DNA of 32,381 nucleotides from CAZCZZ01 sp964503335 (GTDB lineage: Bacteria; Verrucomicrobiota; Kiritimatiellia; CAIVKH01), in the NCBI GenBank assembly GCA_964503335.1, contig CAZCZZ010000048.1, positions 1 to 32,381 of the forward strand, written 5' to 3'. The position numbers and the translations under genes were made by a program. The notes beneath the pieces were generated by a model that saw only the letters and a program-made list of their open reading frames with translations, was not told the origin of the DNA and searched no databases. Positions 16,077 to 22,964 of the stretch are shown piece after piece. Positions within the stretch are counted from its first letter, which is position 1. Every line of letters begins with the position of its first letter.

Positions 16077-17506
16077 GTGCACCGATATCGAATGTTCGAC
16101 CACCGACAGACGCGGTCATCGCGGCGATTGCTGACTATGTGGCGGGCTACACGATCAGCAGCGAAGAGGCGTATTCGACGGCGCGGTATTGTCTGCTCGA
16201 CAGCATTGCCTGTGCGCTGATGGCGTTGAAGTACCCGGAGTGCACGAAGCTGCTCGGGCCGATTGTGCCGGGCGCGGATATGAAGAACGGGGCGCGGGTC
16301 CTGGGCCTGAAGTACGAGCTAGACCCCGCGCGCGCGGCGTTCAACAACGGGGCATTGATCCGGTGGCTCGATTTTAATGACACGTGGCTGGCGGCGGAGT
16401 GGGGGCATCCGTCGGATAACCTCGGCGGGATTCTGTCGGTCGCGGATTGGTTGGGGCGGGCGTCGGCGAGCGACGCCCCTACCGTCAAAGACATCCTGAC
16501 GGCGGCGATCAAGGCGCATGAGATCCAGGGTGTGCTGGCGCTGGAGAACAGCTTCAACCGGGCCGGGATGGATCATGTCATTCTCGTGCGCATCGCAACG
16601 GCGGCGGTGGTGACGGGGATGCTGGGCGGTTCGCGCGACCAGATCGTGAATGCCGTGTCGAATGCGTGGGCCGATGGCGGCGCCTTGCGGGTTTACCGGC
16701 ACGCACCGAATACGGGATCGCGCAAATCCTGGGCGGCGGGGGATGCGACAAGCCGCGGCGTGTGGCATGCGATTAACGCGCTGCGCAACGAAATGGGCTA
16801 TCAGGGCGCGCTGACCACGAAGACGTGGGGATTTCAAGACGCGCTCTTCCGCGGCAAGGAGATCAGGCTGGCGAGGCCGCTCGGCTCGTATGTCATGGAG
16901 CATGTGCTCTTCAAGATTTCGTTCCCCGCGGAGTTCCATGCCCAGACCGCGGTGGAGTGTGCCTTCAAGCTGCACCCCGGGGTGTCTGGTCGCCTCGATG
17001 AAATTGAGCGGGTCGAACTGACGACGCATGAGTCTGCGATACGAATCATCGACAAGGCTGGTCAGCTTCACAATCCGGCGGACCGCGATCACTGTCTGCA
17101 ATACATGACGGCGATCGGGTTGATCTTTGGCGAACTCACGGCTGAACACTACGAAGATAAAGTGGCGAGCGATCCTCGCATCGATGCCCTGCGCGCGAAG
17201 ATGGTTGTATCGGAAGACAAACGATACTCGTCCGAGTATCTCGATCCTTCAAGGCGGTCGATTGCCAACGCCGTCCAAGTGTTCTTCAAAGATGGCTCAT
17301 CGACCGAAAGGGTCGAGGTGGAGTATCCGATTGGTCACCGTCGCCGGCGAACCGAGGGGATTCCCGAGTTGCTCAAGAAGTTCGATATGGCGCTTGTCGC
17401 CCGATATGGCGCTGAGCGGGCTGTGCGGATTCGAACCGGATGCGACAAGGTGATTGAACTGGAGAAGACGCCTGCAAGCGACTTCATGGCGCTCTTTGCG
17501 GGTTAG
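16073..17506 (+). CDS. prpD: MmgE/PrpD family protein, probable 2-methylcitrate dehydratase
   Basis: This 477-residue protein matches the MmgE/PrpD family in length and in landmarks such as LLDSIACALMALKYPECTK, ALIRWLDFNDTWLAAEWGHPSDN and the C-terminal catalytic-domain segment FPAEFHAQTAVECAFKLHP. PrpD dehydrates 2-methylcitrate to 2-methyl-cis-aconitate in the cytosol without an Fe-S cluster. It completes a prpB-prpC-prpD set; the hydration to 2-methylisocitrate would need an aconitase encoded elsewhere. Its ATG overlaps the vapC stop and lacks a clear ribosome binding site of its own beyond an upstream AAGGAGAAG at 16062-16070. A palindrome lies in its coding sequence at 16458-16483. Its stop overlaps that of the convergent kinase. 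Confidence 0.92.
   Translation: MSAPISNVRPPTDAVIAAIADYVAGYTISSEEAYSTARYCLLDSIACALMALKYPECTKLLGPIVPGADMKNGARVLGLKYELDPARAAFNNGALIRWLDFNDTWLAAEWGHPSDNLGGILSVADWLGRASASDAPTVKDILTAAIKAHEIQGVLALENSFNRAGMDHVILVRIATAAVVTGMLGGSRDQIVNAVSNAWADGGALRVYRHAPNTGSRKSWAAGDATSRGVWHAINALRNEMGYQGALTTKTWGFQDALFRGKEIRLARPLGSYVMEHVLFKISFPAEFHAQTAVECAFKLHPGVSGRLDEIERVELTTHESAIRIIDKAGQLHNPADRDHCLQYMTAIGLIFGELTAEHYEDKVASDPRIDALRAKMVVSEDKRYSSEYLDPSRRSIANAVQVFFKDGSSTERVEVEYPIGHRRRRTEGIPELLKKFDMALVARYGAERAVRIRTGCDKVIELEKTPASDFMALFAG
16458..16483. repeat. REP-like hairpin embedded in the prpD coding sequence
   Basis: GGGCGTCG (16458-16465) pairs with CGACGCCC (16471-16478) around a 5-base loop. Read on the minus strand the element begins GGTAGGGGCGTCG, resembling the GGTAGGGACGGC start of the element at 7461. 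In prpD it encodes the low-complexity stretch GRASASDAPTV in a loop-like region between conserved segments, which suggests an in-frame insertion or tolerated copy. Evidence is two copies only. Confidence 0.5.
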
Positions 17507-18885
17507 CGGTCCGCGGTTTGCTGCTCTGCGTTCGGTGACAGCGTCGCCTGCGGGTGTATCGGAATGAGCAGCCAGAAGGTCGTTCCCCGGCCCGGTAGGC
17601 TGTCGATGCCGATGCGTCCGCCATGAGCTTCGATGGCCAGTTTGCAGAAGGGCAATCCCAGTCCTGTGGAGTTGTGGTTGCTGCGATGCTTGGCAACGCG
17701 TGGCGCGGCGAACTTCTCGAAGATGTGATCCTGTTCGGCTGGCGAGATGCCGGGGCCGTTGTCTGTCACTTCAACGCGTGCATGCACATCGCCCGGTGTC
17801 ACGGAAACGGAAATGCGCGTGCCGTCCGGCGTGTGGAAGATGGCGTTGCTGACGAGATTGACGAGCACACGGTTGATGATCTCCGAATCGCACGTGACCT
17901 GAACCGGGTCGGCCGGCAGGTAGTCCTGAATGGATCGTGATCCGGCGAGGAGGCCTATGGACGACGTGGCTCTACGCACTGCCACGCGCAGGTCACATTC
18001 CGCGAGGTGCAGCGGCATGTCGCCGGATTCAAGCCGGCTGATATCAAGCAGGGAATTGACGAGTTCGATGAGTCGCTGCGTCTGGATCAGGGATTCGTCC
18101 ATGTAGGTGTGGGATGCCTCACTGGCCACGGGCTTCAGCTCTTCGCGCAGGAGCTGCATTGTGCTGAGGATGACCTGAAGGGGATTCTTCATGTCGTGCA
18201 CAATCATGTGCAGGAGGTTGTCGCGCGCCTTTTCGACCTTCTTGAGCTTTTCGAAGTTCTCTTCCAATTGGCGGAGAAGCTCCGCCTTCGCATGATGTGC
18301 CTCCTCTGCGGCCACTCGCTTTGAGATATCGCGCAACAGGAGAACGGCGCCGCGCCGCTTTCTCAGGGAGCCGGTGATGATCTCGAGCGGAATGATGCGA
18401 CCATCGCGATGGCGGCCTTTCGCGAGGCCGACGTGGAAACCGACCCGGTTCAACTGGTCGTGGATGTGGTGAAGTTCGGGATTCGGGGCGGGGCGTCGAT
18501 CGAAGTAGAGCAGCTCCGTGGTCTGGCCCAGGACTTCCTTGGCGCTGTATCCGAACATGATGTCGATCGAGCCGCTGCACATCGTGATCTGTCGGTTCTC
18601 GTTGATCACGATGCAGCAATCGGGATTAATCTCGGAAAGGATGTGCTCGAGGTCGCTCTCCGGAATGGCGACCTCGCGCCAGCGGCGATAGGCAATCCAG
18701 AGCATGCCGAAGATCCAGAGGGTGACACAGAATGCGCCGGTTGCGGGCAGGATCTCCTCGACGCTCACATCGAGTGTCAGGGCAAGGGCGTGAAGGCATG
18801 CTGTGTAGATGGTGGCGAAGAGGGCCAAACCCACGGCCACGCGGAGATTGACGACCTCCCGGTATTTTACCCTGACCATCTTCAT
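17503..18885 (-). CDS. Membrane-bound PAS sensor histidine kinase
   Basis: I take the ATG at 18885 (460 residues) because upstream in-frame sequence to 19185 looks non-coding and overlaps the divergent kinase; starts near 18924-18936 are possible. Two membrane spans at about residues 12-35 and 45-66 leave almost no periplasmic domain. A PAS domain (about 80-200) is followed by a short coiled coil, the H-box HMIVHDMKNPLQV (His230), and the ATPase domain with NLVSNAIFHTPDG, DNGPGIS and STGLGLPFCKLAIEAHGG. No response regulator is adjacent. It is convergent with prpD with overlapping stops and divergent from another PAS kinase, 168 bp apart. Signal unknown. Confidence 0.85.
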   Translation of the reverse strand: MKMVRVKYREVVNLRVAVGLALFATIYTACLHALALTLDVSVEEILPATGAFCVTLWIFGMLWIAYRRWREVAIPESDLEHILSEINPDCCIVINENRQITMCSGSIDIMFGYSAKEVLGQTTELLYFDRRPAPNPELHHIHDQLNRVGFHVGLAKGRHRDGRIIPLEIITGSLRKRRGAVLLLRDISKRVAAEEAHHAKAELLRQLEENFEKLKKVEKARDNLLHMIVHDMKNPLQVILSTMQLLREELKPVASEASHTYMDESLIQTQRLIELVNSLLDISRLESGDMPLHLAECDLRVAVRRATSSIGLLAGSRSIQDYLPADPVQVTCDSEIINRVLVNLVSNAIFHTPDGTRISVSVTPGDVHARVEVTDNGPGISPAEQDHIFEKFAAPRVAKHRSNHNSTGLGLPFCKLAIEAHGGRIGIDSLPGRGTTFWLLIPIHPQATLSPNAEQQTADR

Positions 18886-19053
18886 AGCATCAGCCTGCCC
18901 CGCATCCCTTAATGCAAGACGCATGCCAACGATCATCGCACATCGAGGTTTCCGGAAAATCGCCCCGATTTGCGCAATTTGCCCAGCAAGGCAGCAATTT
19001 AGGAGTCTCGGAGCGGGGTGAGAGCCTTTGCATGGCTTCCGGAATGTGAGAAT

Positions 19054-21453
19054 ATGAAGCCTCGCATGACAAAACATCGCAAGCTCGGGGCCTCCCCGCC
19101 CACGGATGGACAAGGCCTTTCGAACGGGGACTTCTTCCGCGACCTCACGGAGACACTGGACCTTGTTCTCTACATTGCGACGCATGATCTTGGCCGGATT
19201 CTCTATGTGAGTCCTGCCTATGAAGAGCTTTGGGGAAGGACGTGCCGGAGTCTTTACGAAGATCCTTCTTCATGGGTCGAGGCGATAAACCCGGATGATC
19301 GCGAGACCACCCTGCGCGTCGTGCGCGAAGGCATCGCCGCCGGCAGCTACAGCGTGGAATACCGCATCACGCGTCCCGGACGCGGCGAGCGATGGATTCA
19401 TGACCAGGGATTCCTTATCCGGGAGGATGACCTGGGACAGCCGGCGCGCATCGCCGGGAGCGCGAAGGACATCACGGAGCGCAAGAAACTTGAGCACGAC
19501 CTCGCCACCCAGGCGCGGCAGCTGAACCAGGTAAGCGATGCCATCATCGCCTACGACCGCGATCTGCATATCGTGTCGTGGAATGCGGGCGCCGAACGCA
19601 TGTACGGGTGGAAAGCGGCGGAGGTGATGGGGCGATACTACCGTGACGTGGTCCGCTCAGAGATGACGCCCGAAGAACTGAAGCAAGCCATGGCGATGCT
19701 TGTGGAGAAGGGTCAATACTCCGGTCGGTTCCTGCATCACGCTCGCGACGGTCGCGCCCTCCATGTCGAAGGATCGGCCATGGTCGTGAAGGACGACGCG
19801 AGCCATATCACAGGCTTTGTCAGCGCCAGTCGCGATGCAACCGAGAAGAAGAGGGTCGAGGATTCACTGCGCGAGAGCGAGCGGCGATACCGGCTGATGG
19901 CGGAAAATACGATCGATGTTGTCTATCAGGTCGACGTGTCCGGCGCGGTGGGTTATGCATCTCCGTCGGTGCGACAGTTGATCGGCTATGAAGCGGCCGA
20001 GGTGGTGGGGCGGCATTTTGCCGACTTCATCGAGCCCGCGGACCTCGCGATTGCCCGCGAGCGATTCCAGTCCAACCTGCGCGGAGAAGTCATCCGCGGT
20101 ACACTCTTGCGGCTCATCCACAAGGACGGCCACGCCGTCATCTGCGAAACAACCGGGAGCCCGATCCTCGAGAACGGGGTGGTTGTAGGCGTACAGGGAA
20201 CGGCCAGGGATGTGAGTGATCGCGTTCGCGCCGAGCAGTCCTTGCGCGAATCGGAGCGGCGCTATCGCGAACTCTTTGAGGGGAACCCTCACCCCATGTT
20301 TGTGTATGACCTTGAGACGCTCCGGTATCTTGCGGTCAACGACGCAGCGGTACAGGCCTATGGCTACTCGCGCGAGGAATTCCTCGGCATGACGATCAAG
20401 AACATCAGGCCGGCCGAGGATCACGCGCGGCTGATGAGCAACGTGAAGAAGGCCCGCAAGAAGGGTGGTCTCGACAAGGCCGGGGTCTGGCGTCACCGGC
20501 TGCGGGACGGAAGCATTCGCCTCGTCGAAATCACATCCCACACGCTGGAGTTCGAGGGGCGGCCTGCCGAGCTTGTCCTCGCCCACGATGTGACCGAGCA
20601 ACAAAGGGTTGAGCAGGCGCTGAGAGTATCTCAGCAGGAACTTGAGCTGCGCGTGAAGCAGCGCACGTCCGACCTCGAAAGGGCAAACATCGCCCTGCGC
20701 CGCGAGGCTTCCAAGAACCGGCAGCTCGAAGGCCAGGTTCTCGAGGCGGGAGACCAGGAGCAGCGACGCATCGGGCAGGATCTGCATGACGGCATCTGCC
20801 AGATGCTGACGGCAGTGGCCTTTCTCTGCGATTCCCTCCGTCAGCGCCTGACGAAAGCCAGTCCGGCTGACGCCGAGCGAGCCGGAAGAATCAAGGAGCT
20901 GGTGGACCGCGCCATCGCGGAGTCACGCCGCGTCGCTCGCGGTCTTCATCCCGTACAGCTGGAGGAAATCGGACTGATGGCCGCGCTTCGCGACCTTGCC
21001 GAAAGCGTCGGCAGCATCTTCAACATCCGCTGCACACTCGTGTGCGCCCGTGAAGTCCCGATACCCGACATGACCATGGCTACGCACCTTTACCGCATCG
21101 CGCAGGAAGCGGTGAGCAATGCACATCGTCACGGCCGGGCGGCCGAAATCCGGATCAGCCTCGGGCGGCTGAAGAGCGGGCACGTCCGGCTCACCATCGA
21201 GGATGACGGCGTGGGTATTCCCGGCGAACGCGGCAATGGCATGGGCCTGGCCGTCATGGAGTATCGGGCCGCTGCCATTGGCGCATCGCTCGACATCACG
21301 ACGAGCAAGGGGCAGGGCACACGCATTGTCTGCACCGCCCCGCTGGCCTTGAAGAAGCGAAGAGTCGTGAAACCGAAACGGAAGGACCCCGGGCGGCGGA
21401 GGACAAAGACTGCTCTCCACGTCCTGAAGGATGTGGTAAGGTTGAAAGCATGA
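19054..21453 (+). CDS. Multi-PAS NarL/UhpB-type sensor histidine kinase (HisKA_3)
   Basis: From the ATG at 19054 the product is 799 residues; a GTG at 19018 would add 12. It has four consecutive PAS/PAC modules (about 22-145, 150-270, 275-395 and 400-525), each ending in a TERKK/SDRVRAE-like linker, then a coiled coil and a HisKA_3 phosphoacceptor EQRRIGQDLHDGICQML (His578). The ATPase domain shows AQEAVSNAHRHG, DDGVGIPGERGNGMGL and GQGTRIVC. No membrane segment is evident, so it is probably cytosolic, sensing small ligands, redox or oxygen. HisKA_3 kinases normally pair with LuxR/NarL-type regulators, but none is in the window. The stop overlaps the next gene by four bases. Confidence 0.88.
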   Translation: MKPRMTKHRKLGASPPTDGQGLSNGDFFRDLTETLDLVLYIATHDLGRILYVSPAYEELWGRTCRSLYEDPSSWVEAINPDDRETTLRVVREGIAAGSYSVEYRITRPGRGERWIHDQGFLIREDDLGQPARIAGSAKDITERKKLEHDLATQARQLNQVSDAIIAYDRDLHIVSWNAGAERMYGWKAAEVMGRYYRDVVRSEMTPEELKQAMAMLVEKGQYSGRFLHHARDGRALHVEGSAMVVKDDASHITGFVSASRDATEKKRVEDSLRESERRYRLMAENTIDVVYQVDVSGAVGYASPSVRQLIGYEAAEVVGRHFADFIEPADLAIARERFQSNLRGEVIRGTLLRLIHKDGHAVICETTGSPILENGVVVGVQGTARDVSDRVRAEQSLRESERRYRELFEGNPHPMFVYDLETLRYLAVNDAAVQAYGYSREEFLGMTIKNIRPAEDHARLMSNVKKARKKGGLDKAGVWRHRLRDGSIRLVEITSHTLEFEGRPAELVLAHDVTEQQRVEQALRVSQQELELRVKQRTSDLERANIALRREASKNRQLEGQVLEAGDQEQRRIGQDLHDGICQMLTAVAFLCDSLRQRLTKASPADAERAGRIKELVDRAIAESRRVARGLHPVQLEEIGLMAALRDLAESVGSIFNIRCTLVCAREVPIPDMTMATHLYRIAQEAVSNAHRHGRAAEIRISLGRLKSGHVRLTIEDDGVGIPGERGNGMGLAVMEYRAAAIGASLDITTSKGQGTRIVCTAPLALKKRRVVKPKRKDPGRRRTKTALHVLKDVVRLKA

Positions 21454-21731
21454 AGGATGTGAATTTCGATTGTCCCGCGTGCCGCCAGAATCTGGATGCC
21501 CCGGAGGACATGGTGGGTCTCTTTATCGAGTGCCCGTCCTGCGGGAAGGTCATCAAGATCCCGACCCACGGCGAGTCCGCGAAGGCAAAGGTCGACAACG
21601 AGTTCGCCCCGGCGCCGCCGCGTCCGCCGGCTGTCGAGGAGAAGAGTTCAACCATGCGCCTTGATCTGCCGGCGGATCTCGGGATCCCGAAGCCGCAGCA
21701 GCGCAAGGTTTTCATCCGCAGGACAAAGTAA
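21450..21731 (+). CDS. Small zinc-ribbon protein of unknown function
   Basis: This 93-residue protein starts in an ATGA overlap with the upstream histidine kinase stop, suggesting translational coupling. The N-terminus contains a four-cysteine zinc ribbon, FDCPACRQNL and FIECPSCGKVIKIP, followed by a Pro/Ala-rich linker and a basic tail ending KVFIRRTK. Similar ribbons occur at the N-termini of larger membrane or regulatory proteins in PVC-group bacteria. It could assist or modulate the kinase, but nothing beyond the fold and coupling supports that. Confidence 0.75.
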   Translation: MKDVNFDCPACRQNLDAPEDMVGLFIECPSCGKVIKIPTHGESAKAKVDNEFAPAPPRPPAVEEKSSTMRLDLPADLGIPKPQQRKVFIRRTK

Positions 21732-21755
21732 CCGGATCCCGGAGCCGCCAGCAGC

Positions 21756-22895
21756 ATGCACATTGTCTGCGCCGCCAGCATGACGTCCGGTGAGGCCGCC
21801 TTCCGCACGCTGGGCGATGTGTCCATCGTCCCGGAGAAGGAATTTACCGCGGACCGGATCCGTGACGCGGACGCGCTCGCCATCCGCTCAAAGGTTCGTG
21901 TCACCAAAGCGCTGCTCGATGGAACGCGCGTGTCGTTTGTCGGCACCGCCACGGCGGGCGCGGATCATATGGATCTCGATTACCTTGAGCACCGCGGCAT
22001 CGCGTGGTGCGCGTCGCCCGGCTGCAACGCGAACAGCGTGGCCGAGTACATCGTGGCGGCGCTCCTGTGTCTTGCCGTGCGGCACGAGTTTACCCTGCAG
22101 GGTTTGCGCGTGGCGATTGTCGGCGTCGGCCATGTCGGCCGGCAGGTGCGCGAGAAGTTGTCGGCCCTTGGCATGATCCCCCTGCTGAACGACCCGCCCC
22201 TGTTTGATTCGACCGGCGACGCTTCGTATCGTCCGCTCGACGAGATTCTGCCGCAAGCCGACGTCGTGACACTGCACGTGCCGCTCGTGGAGCAGGGCCT
22301 TCATCCCACGCGTTCTCTCGCGGGGCCGGACTTCTTCCGCAAGCTGAAGCCCGGGTGCATCTTCATTAATGCATCGCGCGGCGAGGTGGCCGACTCAGCG
22401 GCCATCCTCGAAGCCCTCGACGATGGTCGCATCCGGCATGCCGTGCTCGATGTCTTTGAGAACGAGCCGGAGTGTCTGAAGGAGTTGCTGGCGCGGGCTG
22501 ATATCATCACACCTCATATCGCGGGACATTCGTTCGAGGGGAAGTTGAACGGAACCGCAATGGTGTACGAGCAGTTGTGCAACTTCCTGGAGGTGCCTCC
22601 CGCGTGGACTCCGCACATCGAGCATCCCCCGGAGGCGCTGCACGTGGACGCGGGAGATTCGGAGGAGGATATCCTCTGGGACGTGGTGCGGCGTGTGTAT
22701 GATATCGAAGCCGATGATGCCGCATTGCGGCAGGGCGTTGCGCGGGAAGCCGCTGAACGGGGTCGGCTCTTCGAGAAACTGCGCGGCAATTACCCCATCC
22801 GGCACGAATTCAAGAGGGTTCCGCTCCTCATCGCCCCTGCGTATCGAAGAGCCGGGGCCCGGTTGAGCGCTTTGGGGTTCAAGATCCGGGGGTGA
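21756..22895 (+). CDS. pdxB: Erythronate-4-phosphate dehydrogenase
   Basis: This 379-residue D-2-hydroxyacid dehydrogenase has the PdxB features: start with MHIVCAASM, IRSKVRVTKALLDGTRVSFVGTATAGADHMD, the Rossmann motif GVGHVGRQV, and the catalytic arginine (NASRGEVADS), glutamate (FENEPEC) and histidine (TPHIAGHSFEGKLNG). The C-terminal segment of about 95 residues fits the PdxB dimerisation domain. It oxidises 4-phosphoerythronate to 2-oxo-3-hydroxy-4-phosphobutanoate, step two of the DXP-dependent pyridoxal phosphate pathway, and so could support the PLP aminotransferase upstream. It follows the zinc-ribbon gene by 24 bp. PdxB is best known from Gammaproteobacteria and Bacteroidetes. Confidence 0.92.
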   Translation: MHIVCAASMTSGEAAFRTLGDVSIVPEKEFTADRIRDADALAIRSKVRVTKALLDGTRVSFVGTATAGADHMDLDYLEHRGIAWCASPGCNANSVAEYIVAALLCLAVRHEFTLQGLRVAIVGVGHVGRQVREKLSALGMIPLLNDPPLFDSTGDASYRPLDEILPQADVVTLHVPLVEQGLHPTRSLAGPDFFRKLKPGCIFINASRGEVADSAAILEALDDGRIRHAVLDVFENEPECLKELLARADIITPHIAGHSFEGKLNGTAMVYEQLCNFLEVPPAWTPHIEHPPEALHVDAGDSEEDILWDVVRRVYDIEADDAALRQGVAREAAERGRLFEKLRGNYPIRHEFKRVPLLIAPAYRRAGARLSALGFKIRG

Positions 22896-22909
22896 TTGCG
22901 TTTCCGTGT

Positions 22910-22938
22910 TTGCCACGGAGCCGCGCGCCACGTATCGT
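22910..22938 (+). promoter_or_regulatory. candidate promoter of the molybdenum hydroxylase genes
   Basis: TTGCCA (22910-22915) and TATCGT (22933-22938) are 17 bases apart in the 69-bp gap before the large subunit, about 27 bp from its start codon. Matches to sigma-70 consensus are five of six and four of six. It is a prediction from spacing and sequence only. Confidence 0.4.
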
Positions 22939-22964
22939 AACGGGCTGGGGGCGCGAGACAGACT

